Shown: positions 37,071 to 45,491 of the stretch, one piece after another | Layout of the letters: the number at the start of each line of letters is the position of its first letter | Numbering within the stretch: the stretch's first letter is position 1 | Origin: Pullilachnospira sp963929535 | GTDB taxonomy: Bacteria > Bacillota > Clostridia > Lachnospirales > Lachnospiraceae | Direction: 5' to 3' | Assembly (NCBI GenBank): GCA_963929535.1 | Contig: CAWVIZ010000015.1 | Span: 1 to 64,000 of the forward strand | Length of the DNA stretch: 64,000 nt | Translations under genes and position numbers: made by a program | Notes under the pieces: model-generated | Seen by the model: only the letters and a program-made list of their open reading frames with translations | Database searches by the model: none | What the model was told of the DNA's origin: nothing

Positions 37071-37517
37071 CTACTGATCCTCCAGATTTTCCTCCATCCG
37101 CTTTAAAAATCCGCTCAGCGTCTCCAGCTCTTCCTCCGAGAATCCCCGGCAGATCTGCTGATCCAGCCGTTCAAATCCGTTGCGCACACCGACCGCCTTC
37201 TTCCGTCCTTCCTCCGTCAGACAGATGGCGAAGGAACGGCGGCATTCCGGATGCTTCTTCCGTTCCAGCCATCCGGCTTCCTCCAGACGGTCCAGGGTCC
37301 GTGACAGGGTGGTGACATCCATGTCGCACAGATCTGCCAGTTCTCGCTGACTGATCCCGTCCTTTCGGGAAAGCTGGTTCAGGATCCGGGGCTGCCCCAT
37401 TCCCAGCGTCAGTCCCAGCTCCAGAAATCCCGGCTTGAGCAGACGCTTCCGTCTGCCCTCCAGCCGCATCAGTATTCTCCTTATCTCATCCTTTTTCTCC
37501 AATAATCGGTCACGCAT
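37071..37517 (-). CDS. MarR-family transcriptional regulator
   Basis: 148 residues with GGAGGGA upstream of ATG 37517. Winged HTH: ILNQLSRKDGISQRELADLC, then DMDVTTLSRTLDRLEEAGWL with the recognition helix, then RKKHPECRRSFAICLTEEGR for the wing. The last third is the dimer helix. Regulators of this group respond to small phenolic or oxidising compounds. A palindrome TTGCATCTGCAA at 37754-37765 upstream might be its operator. The target may be itself or the adjacent reductase/esterase genes. Confidence 0.9.
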   Translation of the reverse strand: MRDRLLEKKDEIRRILMRLEGRRKRLLKPGFLELGLTLGMGQPRILNQLSRKDGISQRELADLCDMDVTTLSRTLDRLEEAGWLERKKHPECRRSFAICLTEEGRKKAVGVRNGFERLDQQICRGFSEEELETLSGFLKRMEENLEDQ

Positions 37518-37824
37518 GTCAAATTCCCTCCTTCCGGCCGTCTATCCATTGGTGGGTATATGATGACAACCGTCTTACCATAGACTGCTCCTCTCTCACA
37601 TTGTTCATAGCCGTCCATCTGATCAACGATCGGCTCTGCTCTCCGGAACAGATCTCCCCTTCCGGACAGCCTTCGCGGTCCTTTTGAAAACAGAAATCCC
37701 TGCGGCCGGCTTCAGACCATCGCCTGCATCTGCCTGCCGGAATCCGGAGATTATTGCATCTGCAACTATTGTATGCTCAATGTGAACAGAAGGCAAGAGA
37801 AAAATAGAAAATATGCAGAGGAAG
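37518..37824. promoter_or_regulatory. marR upstream region with a palindrome
   Basis: 307 bp without a supported gene. It contains the 12-bp palindrome TTGCATCTGCAA (37754-37765) inside an A/T-rich part with loose -10-like hexamers on the minus strand. The promoter itself is not pinned down. Confidence 0.35.
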
Positions 37825-38325
37825 TCAGACAGAGCTCAGGGAATTAACGTCCGGATCACTTTCCCCAGCACGCTGTTCCATCCGGTGCCTGTACATCCTG
37901 GACAGGACCGGTTCCCCTTCCCCCTGGACCATGCACAGAAATTCCCAGCCGTATCTTTCATAAAAGGAGGTGTGATCCGTGATCAGATACAGCGTATCGA
38001 TCCCATAGCTTTGCATATCCCTGCAGACACAGGAAAGCAGTTTCCCGGCAATCCCTCTGCAGCGGTACTCCTCCTCCACATAGACGGCGCAGACGTTGGG
38101 ACTCAGGTCCTTCCTGGCGTGAAAATCATTTTCTATCACGCCCAGTCCGCCCACCACCGTCTGATCTTCCATGGCCAGATACCATTGAGGGACGGGCTGT
38201 CTGTTTTCCAGGCATTGACAGATGCTCTCCTTATATTCTCCGGCCGGGATCCCCCATTTGGAATGGAACCATTCCGCCGCCCGGTCCGCCAGTTCCGGCG
38301 CCTCTCTGAGTTTGATTATTTCCAT
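37825..38325 (-). CDS. GNAT-family N-acetyltransferase
   Basis: 166 residues, start ATG 38325 with AAAGGAAA upstream; the longer reading enters the neighbouring gene. Motif A of the family is seen as VCAVYVEEEYRCRGIAGKLL (acetyl-CoA pyrophosphate loop R-C-R-G-I-A), followed by YLITDHTSFYERYGWEF. Substrate unknown. It lies directly downstream of the AhpD-like gene and may share its transcript. Confidence 0.85.
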   Translation of the reverse strand: MEIIKLREAPELADRAAEWFHSKWGIPAGEYKESICQCLENRQPVPQWYLAMEDQTVVGGLGVIENDFHARKDLSPNVCAVYVEEEYRCRGIAGKLLSCVCRDMQSYGIDTLYLITDHTSFYERYGWEFLCMVQGEGEPVLSRMYRHRMEQRAGESDPDVNSLSSV

Positions 38326-38345
38326 AATATTTCCTTTCCAGATAA

Positions 38346-39038
38346 TTACTTCCTGGATTCTGCCGCCTTGTTGATGCAGGTGATGGCGTTCAGGCTGCGG
38401 GGATATCCGATATACGGCAGACACTGGGAAACGACTTTCACAAGAAATTCCTTGTCGTTTCCTAAATTCATATTGCCGCCTGCATGGGCAATCAGCTGCG
38501 GTTCACAGCCGCCCTGAGCCGCCAGAAAGCAGAAGGTAATCATCTCCCGCTGAGCCAGATCAAGACCAGTGCGGGTGTAATAATCCCCAAAACAGTTGGC
38601 TGCCAGCCACCGGTTGATGTGGCCGTTTTTCCAGGCTTCCTTCATACCGTCTCCGAAAATATCCACCTGCGCCTGAATTCCCTTTTCCAGGCGGTTCTCC
38701 ATGGTGGTGGTCGCCTGCCCTTCCAAGGGCAGTTTCACGCCGCGTTCTACCAAAACATCGTTGGCAGCATCCAGAAAAGGCTTCACCCGGCCGATGCCCA
38801 AATAATCCACTGCCTGATAAACCACCTCTTTGACCATAACCGGTGAAATCCCTGCGTCAAGGGCACGGGGCAGCTCCAGCTTAAATTCATCCACGCCCTG
38901 GCAGCCCAGCAGAGTGGCCAAAATCGCCATATGGCGGGTCACTTCGTCAAGCTGCTGTCCCTCTTCATTGGGGACTTCCACAAAAGTAAAATGCTCAAAG
39001 CGCTCTGAAAATTCCGGATCGGTTTCTCGATAGTTCAT
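38346..39038 (-). CDS. Carboxymuconolactone decarboxylase / AhpD-like protein
   Basis: 230 residues with two helical CMD-type halves. First: RHMAILATLLGCQGVDEFKL, then ISPVMVKEVVYQAVDYLG. Second: DLAQREMITFCFLAAQGGCE followed by LIAHAGGNMNLG. The Cys-rich second half resembles the redox site of AhpD relatives, but a strict CxxC is not present. Often found with aldo/keto reductases in clostridia, as here. Suggests a role in detoxification; exact reaction unknown. Confidence 0.85.
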   Translation of the reverse strand: MNYRETDPEFSERFEHFTFVEVPNEEGQQLDEVTRHMAILATLLGCQGVDEFKLELPRALDAGISPVMVKEVVYQAVDYLGIGRVKPFLDAANDVLVERGVKLPLEGQATTTMENRLEKGIQAQVDIFGDGMKEAWKNGHINRWLAANCFGDYYTRTGLDLAQREMITFCFLAAQGGCEPQLIAHAGGNMNLGNDKEFLVKVVSQCLPYIGYPRSLNAITCINKAAESRK

Positions 39039-39119
39039 GATTAAATCCTCCTTAAATTCAACCGCATCTCCAGGGAACTGGACCCTTCGATATCAATTGT
39101 TCTTAAAAAATTTCTCTGC

Positions 39120-40166
39120 TTATGCCTTTTCAATTTCCTGATTACCCGTAGACCAGACATGCTGCTGTTTGGAGGCCGCCGGCGTGTTCTGTGCCATCAC
39201 TCCTACGAGCTTATGAGGAATATAGGGTTCTTCCAGATAAGCACACTCTTCCGGCGTCAGGGCAAGCTCTGTAGCTTTGGCCGCTCCCTCCATATGGTGC
39301 AGCTTGGTAGCACCCACCACTGGGGCAGTCACCTTGGTGAGCAGCCATGCCAAAGAAATCTCGGTCATGGATACGCCCCGTTTTTCCGCCAGCTCCGCCA
39401 CCCGGTTGATAATGGCTGCATCTTGTTCTGCGGTAGCGTCATACTTAAATTTGGCATAGCTGTCCTCTTCCAAACGCTTGGAAGTTTCCCCCGGGTGCTT
39501 GGAGAGCCGTCCGCCTGCCAAAGCGCTGTATGGGGTCATGGCAATGTTGTCCTCGGCACAGAGCTTTGCCATCTCCCGTTCCTCCTCCCGGAAGATCAGG
39601 TTGTAATGCCCCTGAATAGAGACAAACTTCTGAAAACCCTCTTTCTCCGCCAAGGCGTTGGCCTTGGCCAGCTGATAGGCGAAGCAGTTGGAGATGCCGA
39701 TGTACCGCACCTTGCCCGCCTTTACCACCCGGTCCAGCCCCTCCATAATGTCGTAGAGAGGTGTCTCGTAATCCCACATATGATAGATATACAGGTCAAT
39801 GTAGTCCAGTCCCAGATTCTTCAGGCTGGTGTTCACCATCTGCTCAATATGCTGCTGGCCTGTCACCCCAGCAATGATTTCATCCTGGGTGCGGGGGAGG
39901 AATTTGGTAGCCACCACCACATCCTCCCGTTTTGCAAAGTCCCGGAGCGCCCGGCCCAGATACTGCTCGCTGGTGCCGCTCTGGTAGCCGATGGCGGTGT
40001 CAAAGAAGTTGACCCCTAATTCCAGCCCATGCTTGATAATCTCCCGGGAATGTTCCTCGTCCAGGGTCCAGCTGTGCTGGCCATTTCCCGCATCACCGAA
40101 CCCCATGCATCCCATGCAGATACGGGACACCTTTAATTCCGAATTGCCGAGTTTTGTGTATTGCAT
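39120..40166 (-). CDS. Aldo/keto reductase
   Basis: 348 residues. The catalytic tetrad is in place: Asp and Tyr in GVNFFDTAIGY (about 55), Lys in DVVVATKFLPR (about 85) and His in DLYIYHMWD (about 128). The NADPH pocket at the C-terminus is AVVGATKLHHMEGAAKA. Belongs to the YajO/YhdN-like group. Cytosolic carbonyl reductase of unknown substrate. Between the AhpD-like gene and the esterase, all on one strand with short gaps, so probably one operon. Confidence 0.93.
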   Translation of the reverse strand: MQYTKLGNSELKVSRICMGCMGFGDAGNGQHSWTLDEEHSREIIKHGLELGVNFFDTAIGYQSGTSEQYLGRALRDFAKREDVVVATKFLPRTQDEIIAGVTGQQHIEQMVNTSLKNLGLDYIDLYIYHMWDYETPLYDIMEGLDRVVKAGKVRYIGISNCFAYQLAKANALAEKEGFQKFVSIQGHYNLIFREEEREMAKLCAEDNIAMTPYSALAGGRLSKHPGETSKRLEEDSYAKFKYDATAEQDAAIINRVAELAEKRGVSMTEISLAWLLTKVTAPVVGATKLHHMEGAAKATELALTPEECAYLEEPYIPHKLVGVMAQNTPAASKQQHVWSTGNQEIEKA

Positions 40167-40192
40167 ATCGTATTCCTCCTTTTCCAGTACGT

Positions 40193-41071
40193 TTATTTCT
40201 CCATTTTTCGCGTCATAGCCTCGTTCATGACTCTTAACTTTCTATTCATAGGACTATCCGGCGCATATTCTAGTTTTTCGATTGGAAGGAAATCTGCCGC
40301 TTTTTTCAAGCTGTCATTCCAAAACACATTGTCATGAAGCCCCGGGCGGCTGTCCCATGTCACATCATATCCAAGCTCCAAAAGCAGATTCTTGAAATCC
40401 AGATTTGCTCGATACAGGGAAACATCTTCTGTGCCGCAATCCATATAAATCTTCGGCTTTATCTTTTTGGAAGAAGCAAGCTTCCGTGCCAAAGCATCGT
40501 AATCCCAATCAGCCCCTTCAAAATCTTGGATTTTCTCCAGCCCAAATATATTCTGATACTGAATACGGGTAAAGTAGTCCAGTCCTTCTTCTTCATTGGC
40601 TCTCAAAATCAGCCGCTTGATCAAGGCTGAGGAAAAGGCGGTAATATAGCCGAATGTTTCCGGATTTCGCAATCCGTTGACAATCGCGCCAAAACCACCC
40701 ATAGAAAGGCCGCCAATAAAGGTTTCTTCCCTCTTATGAGAAAGAGGAAAGGTGTTCCGGGTAAACTCCACCAATTCCTGACTGACAAAGGTTCCATAAG
40801 CTGAACCAGTCAATGGCGAATCAGCATAGAAGGAATTCTCTCCGTTCGGCATAACGATAGCCAGGGAATACTGGTTTGCGATATTCCATAGAGATTCCAT
40901 GCCATACCATCCTACCTGGCTGCCGGTCATTCCGTGGAGCAGATATAACGTAGGAAATGGTTTCTTTTGCTGCAGTTCCTTATACGATCCCTGATCTGTT
41001 GGAAGAAGCACACCGCACCGTACAGAACGATTCAGGGATTGAGAGAAAAACTCCACATTACAAAAAGCCAT
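40193..41071 (-). CDS. Esterase-family alpha/beta hydrolase
   Basis: 292 residues of the D-esterase / acetyl-esterase fold. The oxyanion segment is TLYLLHGMTGSQVGW, the nucleophile elbow GGLSMGGFGAIV (Ser near 125), the acid in YMDCGTEDVSLY and the His in RPGLHDNVFW near 260. No signal peptide. Probably hydrolyses short acyl or S-formyl esters. First gene of the esterase-AKR-AhpD run. The IS4 element begins just upstream, so its promoter region may have been altered. Confidence 0.88.
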   Translation of the reverse strand: MAFCNVEFFSQSLNRSVRCGVLLPTDQGSYKELQQKKPFPTLYLLHGMTGSQVGWYGMESLWNIANQYSLAIVMPNGENSFYADSPLTGSAYGTFVSQELVEFTRNTFPLSHKREETFIGGLSMGGFGAIVNGLRNPETFGYITAFSSALIKRLILRANEEEGLDYFTRIQYQNIFGLEKIQDFEGADWDYDALARKLASSKKIKPKIYMDCGTEDVSLYRANLDFKNLLLELGYDVTWDSRPGLHDNVFWNDSLKKAADFLPIEKLEYAPDSPMNRKLRVMNEAMTRKMEK

Positions 41072-41129
41072 ATAATCACACCTTACGAATTGTTCTTATT
41101 CAAGTCCCAATGTCATTTAGTTAACACCG

Positions 41130-42680
41130 TGTGTCCAGAATGGTTAGATTACCTATAAGGGGTCTACCCATTTTTTTAATAGGGTATTGACAAAATACCC
41201 AAAATGTGCGGCCTCTTGAATGAGCGATATATCACTTTTTCAAGGAGGCACACCATTATGATCCATCAAGCAATTAAAGAACTATTTGCAGCATCTGTAG
41301 AAAATATCTGTTCTAATATCTCGGATTATTCCGTTCATCCGGATATGGATTTCCAAAGGAACCGATTGATTCCTCCTCAAAAACTAATCTCTTTTCTTGT
41401 CTCTCAGGGTTCTTCCTCTACCAGAGTGGAAATGCTTGACTTTTGGGGGCTGGATGCTTCTTCCATTCCCACTTCTTCTGCACTGAACCAACAGCGTCAA
41501 AAACTGAAACCGGATGCCCTGCAAGCTATCTTCAAACTTTTTAATTCCTCTGTCACCCAATTGCTCCCAGATGCTTTCTGCAATGGCAAATATCGTTTTT
41601 TGGCCGCAGACGGTTCTACCTGCACATATTTCAGTACGCCATCTTTTTCTCCTGATGAGTACTATTGTTCACCCGGTAACTCCATCAGAGGGGTCTACAG
41701 TATGCATCTAAATGCTTTTTATGATCTCGCAACCCACACTTATACGGATGCCTTGATCCAGCCTGTCCATGACAAAAATGAATTCGGCGCTTTCTGCATC
41801 ATGGTTGACCGCCATGAGATCCCCCAAGGAAGTAAGAACGTCTATATTGGCGACCGTGGCTATTGTTCCTATAACAACATGGCCCATGTAATAGAACAAG
41901 GTCAGTCCTTTTTGTTCCGCACCAAAGATATCCACTCCAAAGGCCTGGTCGGTAATTTCGACTTCCCGGAAGACGAATCTTTTGACATAGATGTCAAGGT
42001 CACCCTGGTCCGGAGCCATTCAAGGAAAGTCCAGGTCAATCCTGACACTTACAAACGCTTCGTGGATCAGGCGTCTGCTTTTGATTACATCCCTTATGGG
42101 AGTTATGAAACCTATGAGCTTGCGTTTCGTATTGTAAGATTCCCTATCCGCGAATCATCTTTTGAATGTATCGTTACGAATCTGCCGCGTGATGAGTTCC
42201 AGCCGGAGCAGATCAAGACATTGTACGATTCCAGGTGGGGAATCGAATCTTCGTTCAGAAAACTGAAATACACCATAGGCCTGAGCAATTTTCACTCCTA
42301 TAAACCGCAGTATATTGAACAGGAAATCTGGGCAAAACTCATTGCCTATAATATAACGGAAACCCTGATCAACTGTACGGTACTGGAAACCCGCGGTACA
42401 AAACATGAATATAAAGTCAATTTTACAATGGCTGCACATATCTGCAGGGTCTTTCTCCGTCTGGCCACGGAGAAAGACCAATATGATGTAATGCTGTTAT
42501 TGCAAAGGGAACTAATCCCCATCCGAAGTGGCCGCCAATACCCGAGACTTCAAACAGCCCATTTCCGGAGGCCTCGATACTTCATATATCGAGCCGCATA
42601 AAGCATTACCATCCTCATTATAACTCTTAAAAAGGCAGACGTGCAATCTGTCTTTTTGTCGTGTCCAAAATATGTGCCAT
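41130..42680 (+). mobile_element. IS4-family insertion sequence (ends not exactly defined)
   Basis: A single transposase gene sits in DNA bounded on the left by the esterase gene and on the right by a truncated integrase. I could not find convincing terminal inverted repeats or a target duplication, so the limits given are only approximate. The hairpin GGGTATTGACAAAATACCC lies near 41184, ahead of the transposase. Confidence 0.65.
41258..42601 (+). CDS. IS4-family transposase
   Basis: 447 residues from ATG 41258 with AAGGAGG upstream. The DDE elements of the family are visible: FLAADGSTCTY near 120 (first Asp), YIGDRGYCSYNNMAHV near 210 (second Asp in the D-R-G motif), and the Y-(2)-R-(3)-E-(6)-K signature as LYDSRWGIESSFRKLKYTIG near 335. 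The frame is open throughout, so it could be active. It is inserted next to a truncated integrase. Confidence 0.92.
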   Translation: MIHQAIKELFAASVENICSNISDYSVHPDMDFQRNRLIPPQKLISFLVSQGSSSTRVEMLDFWGLDASSIPTSSALNQQRQKLKPDALQAIFKLFNSSVTQLLPDAFCNGKYRFLAADGSTCTYFSTPSFSPDEYYCSPGNSIRGVYSMHLNAFYDLATHTYTDALIQPVHDKNEFGAFCIMVDRHEIPQGSKNVYIGDRGYCSYNNMAHVIEQGQSFLFRTKDIHSKGLVGNFDFPEDESFDIDVKVTLVRSHSRKVQVNPDTYKRFVDQASAFDYIPYGSYETYELAFRIVRFPIRESSFECIVTNLPRDEFQPEQIKTLYDSRWGIESSFRKLKYTIGLSNFHSYKPQYIEQEIWAKLIAYNITETLINCTVLETRGTKHEYKVNFTMAAHICRVFLRLATEKDQYDVMLLLQRELIPIRSGRQYPRLQTAHFRRPRYFIYRAA

Positions 42681-43378
42681 CATACTCCTGTAACAATGTA
42701 CTGCCACAGTCGCTTGAATTGTGTGTAGGACAGCGGCTCTCCGTCCCGATTGGCAACCACATAGTCTGAAGTGGATTTTTTCTTTGCCTCTTTCAAACAT
42801 TCGGCTAAACAATCCGGGAGAGGGATATTTCTCTCCGCAGCCTTTGTCTTTAGCTCTGTCAGAATAACCGGCCTATTATGTTCTGTGTGCCATGCCCTTC
42901 GTACCGTCAAATACGGGGCATCCGTATCCAGATATACGGAATCCCATTGTAGTGCCAAGATTTCTTCCCGACGCAACCCAGCATATAGGCCAATCATCAC
43001 GAACACATAGGGCGGCAACCCGCGAATGGCATCCAAAAGTCGTTCTACCTGTTCATCTGTCAACGCTTGTTTTTCCTCTTGTGGAACGCCACCACCCTTT
43101 GCATTGAGGTATATCGTCGGGTTCGTGTCAATGACGTGGCTTTCCTTTGCTGCCCGAAAAATAGACTTATAAAGAATGACTACGGACTTGTAAACCGATG
43201 CGGATTTCTTGGAAACAGGTACAAGGGCAAGCTGGATGTCATCCAATGTTACCTCAGCCATTCTCTTTTCTCCCAACTCCCCAATAATATGCCGCCGCAC
43301 TTTGGACGTATAATCAATCAATGTGGTGACCTCAACATATTGGCCGCGAATCCATATTCTTTTTTTGCCAGCTTCCAC
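42680..43378 (-). pseudogene. Tyrosine recombinase (integrase), truncated at the C-terminus
   Basis: 232 residues remain. A GTG start has GGAGG 7-8 nt upstream. The core-binding domain is present (TSKVRRHIIGELGEKRMAEV), then the first half of the catalytic domain with the first catalytic Arg in GLYAGLRREEILALQW. After LWQYIVT the frame runs into two foreign codons and a stop, so the HxxR and Tyr of the active site are gone. The break is close to the right edge of the IS4 region, so IS4 insertion with a deletion may have caused it. The homologous proteins occur in clostridial integrative elements. Confidence 0.85.
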
Positions 43379-43390
43379 GCTGTTTACCTC

Positions 43391-43428
43391 CGATCAGTCT
43401 GAATTTTGAGAAATTCAGACTGATCGGG
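43391..43428. promoter_or_regulatory. 17-bp perfect inverted repeat at the integrase start
   Basis: CCGATCAGTCTGAATTT and AAATTCAGACTGATCGG are separated by 4 nt. On the minus strand the 3' arm ends in CGG and is followed at once by AGG, so the integrase ribosome binding site (CGGAGG) is half inside the hairpin. It could limit integrase translation or be a protein-binding site. A run of seven C/G follows on the outer side. Confidence 0.6.
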
Positions 43429-43465
43429 GGGGCACGACACCTTGGGAATAAGCTGTGGTGATATA

Positions 43466-43525
43466 CAAAAAAGCACCTGCGTGGTGGGGCTATTCCCCAC
43501 ACAGCAAGTGCGTTTCTTTTTAGTT
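43466..43525. terminator. Bidirectional terminator-like hairpin
   Basis: AAAAAAGCACCTGC...TGGGG and CCCCA...GCAAGTGCGTTTCTTTTT form a two-part stem. T-runs exist on either side, so it can act on both strands. It separates the integrase leader from the small remnant on the + strand. Confidence 0.6.
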
Positions 43526-43560
43526 CGTATAAATTATGACATGACAGTTCACAAGGAAGA

Positions 43561-43659
43561 GTGGATGATCCCGCTACATGGCAGGAAGTTTTTTTGGCTG
43601 TGTACCATCAGAACGCAATCGGCCTATTTTATCAAATAAAACTCGCTGCTTCTGATTAG
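43561..43659 (+). pseudogene. Fragment of a small mobile-element protein
   Basis: A 32-residue frame starting at GTG, reading VDDPATWQEVFLAVYHQNAI and ending in FYQIKLAASD. The amphipathic pattern looks like a real coding remnant, unlike the overlapping frame. In-frame stop codons sit just upstream, so it is either a short gene or a fragment. No family assigned. Confidence 0.3.
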
Positions 43660-43739
43660 CAGCGAAGCGCAGTCATTCCAGCGCATAAAAAAATCCCTCC
43701 AAACCTAAACGCAGGAATGGAAGGATGGACATGACAAAT

Positions 43740-43785
43740 CCCCCTGCCAATACCTCGTTTTTTTTATTGGCAGGGTATGTTTTCT
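43740..43785 (+). terminator. Terminator-like hairpin
   Basis: CCCTGCCAAT and ATTGGCAGGG flank a 14-nt T-rich loop and are followed by TATGTTTTCTC on the + strand. It lies between the fragment at 43561 and the XRE remnant. Confidence 0.55.
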
Positions 43786-43890
43786 CTCCAGTTCACCATT
43801 TTTTGTACTTCCAGTTCTCTAAAATTTGAACTGTCATGCCATTATCAAACTGACATGGATCACTAAAATAGAAAGAGGGGTGAACTGAAA

Positions 43891-43974
43891 GTGCATAATC
43901 AACATGAAATCCTTGGAGAGATTATAAAGAACGCCCGTGCAAAGGCAGATATGACCGTAGAAGCTTTACGATAA
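43891..43974 (+). pseudogene. XRE-type regulator remnant (first 27 residues)
   Basis: GTG start with AAAGAGGGG upstream. The frame reads MHNQHEILGEIIKNARAKAD followed by MTVEALR and stops. This is the first helix-turn of an HTH_3 domain (LGEIIKNARAKADMTVEALAEK...), cut off right where the recognition helix should begin. A remnant of a mobile-element repressor. Confidence 0.6.
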
Positions 43975-44012
43975 AGGTTCGAATTATAATGTGTGAGGGG
44001 GGATAGATATAG

Positions 44013-44166
44013 ATGGAAAATGGATTTTATGTCCTATCTGCGGAAACAAAACGCGTGATAGAATTAGGTTGGATACTGTTTTAATAAATTATCCTCTCTA
44101 CTGTCCGAAATGTAAGAACGAAACCTTAATTAAAGTAAAAAACTTTCAAATGATATTGTCAAGATT
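44013..44166 (+). pseudogene. Cysteine-rich KTR-type protein, frameshifted and cut by IS3
   Basis: From 44021 the frame reads WILCPICGNKTRDRIRLDTV followed by LINYPLYCPKCKNETLIKVK, the two CPxC motifs and the KTR signature of the small cysteine-rich KTR proteins of clostridial elements. The ATG at 44013 is one base out of phase with this frame (a 1-nt deletion after the third codon). The 3' end runs into the IS3 left end at 44167 before the normal terminus. Not functional. Confidence 0.75.
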
Positions 44167-44198
44167 AGTTGACACATTTTTCTCAAGGATATCACTGA

Positions 44199-45107
44199 CT
44201 ATGCAGCCACCTCCAAAGCCTCATAGTACTGCCTGCGTTTTACCATGGGAGGAAGGCCGCCATTGGCAGAGCAGATCCTCCGGTTGTTCCAGTAGCTGAG
44301 GAAGTATCTCCAGATAAGTACCTTTAGTTCTTCTACTTCCATCTGCTTTGTGTCATAACGGTCATAAAGAAGCTCCGTCTTCATTCTGGCCCACATGCTC
44401 TCGCAGCGTGCATTATCATGGCAGCGCCCTCCGGCACTGTTCATGCTTTGATGGATATGATGCTCCCGGATGGTCTGACGGTAGGACTCGCTGGTATACT
44501 GTGTCCCGCGGTCACTGTGGATGACAGCGCCTTCCAACGCAGGATAGGCAGTCAGGGCGTTTTCCAATGTATGGATACATAGATCGGCTTTCATATTTGT
44601 TTCCATTGCCAGACCGAGGACACTAAGATCAAAGCAGTCAAAAATCGCAGATACATACAGTTTCCCATTGGATGCCGGAATCTCCGTGATATCCGTAATA
44701 CATTTTTCTAATGGGGTATCAGAACGGAAGTCCCGTTTTAGCAGATCATCCGATTTCATGGCTTCACGATCAGCCTTTGTGATCCCGTTGGGTTTTCTCT
44801 TAGGTCGATGGCTAAGGCCAATCTGATCCATAACTCGGTATACGGTTCTCTCACTGGGAATATGCACTCCTTCCGGCTGTTTCAGCAACAATGCCTGGTA
44901 CATCCGGATTCGACCATAAGTATCGTTACATTCATCTTCACTGACGATTTCTTTCATGGCATCTGCCAAATCCTGGTACTTCCAGGGACGGTCTTTATTT
45001 GCGAGATATTTATAGAAGCCTTGGCGGCTGACCCCAAGCATTCTGCAGTAAAACGAGATTTTCCCGGTAATCCTGCCGTCTTCTGTCTTCAGGGCCAGAA
45101 AGATCAT
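44199..45107 (-). CDS. IS3 transposase OrfB (DDE integrase)
   Basis: 302 residues. N-terminal HTH_21 part (LGVSRQGFYKYL, then YGRIRMYQALL), then the rve core with the first Asp in CITDITEIPASNGKLY, the second in AVIHSDRGTQYTSESY and the Glu in NARCESMWARMKTELL, the D-D(35)-E spacing of IS3. The ATG overlaps the OrfA stop by 4 nt (ATGA), so translation is coupled rather than needing a clear frameshift site. Open and apparently intact. Confidence 0.94.
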   Translation of the reverse strand: MIFLALKTEDGRITGKISFYCRMLGVSRQGFYKYLANKDRPWKYQDLADAMKEIVSEDECNDTYGRIRMYQALLLKQPEGVHIPSERTVYRVMDQIGLSHRPKRKPNGITKADREAMKSDDLLKRDFRSDTPLEKCITDITEIPASNGKLYVSAIFDCFDLSVLGLAMETNMKADLCIHTLENALTAYPALEGAVIHSDRGTQYTSESYRQTIREHHIHQSMNSAGGRCHDNARCESMWARMKTELLYDRYDTKQMEVEELKVLIWRYFLSYWNNRRICSANGGLPPMVKRRQYYEALEVAA

Positions 45108-45436
45108 TCTCTGGTTTTTGCCGACTTCCGACGGCTGGCGGCGAAAAAAGCACTGGCTTCCTCCAGGAATTCGTTTTCTTCCTTCAGGCGACGGATTTCC
45201 TTATCCTGTTCCTTTACCCGTTTGCGCAGCATGGTAATTTCTTCTGCCAGGCTCATTGCGCTGGTGGGAGTATGGGAGCCTTCTCCGATATCCAGCTTAC
45301 CGGCTCTAACAGCTTTCAGCCAGGTATGGATGGTTCCTTCTGGGATTCCTAATTCTTTAGCAGCCTTAGCGCCGCCGATTTCCTTGGCAAGTTTTACTGC
45401 CTGTACTTTGTATTCATGGTCATATTTACGTGCCAC
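45104..45436 (-). CDS. IS3 transposase OrfA (HTH)
   Basis: 110 residues. An HTH (AVKLAKEIGGAKAAKELGIP, then EGTIHTWLKAVRAG) is followed by a leucine-zipper-like coiled coil (LAEEITMLRKRVKEQDKEIR), the normal OrfA plan. AAGGAGG lies upstream of the ATG. Overlaps OrfB. Confidence 0.92.
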   Translation of the reverse strand: MARKYDHEYKVQAVKLAKEIGGAKAAKELGIPEGTIHTWLKAVRAGKLDIGEGSHTPTSAMSLAEEITMLRKRVKEQDKEIRRLKEENEFLEEASAFFAASRRKSAKTRE

Positions 45437-45491
45437 TTTGAATGCCTCCTTATTCTCTTGGTTTTATTATGAAATCCTTGAGAATAAGCTG

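Noticed and set aside
37570..37650. Upstream ORF in the marR leader
   Set aside because: About 45 codons, overlapping the marR start, without a ribosome binding site or sensible composition.
43442..43639. 65-residue ORF in the mobile-element debris
   Set aside because: It runs through a terminator hairpin and overlaps a more protein-like frame; no ribosome binding site.
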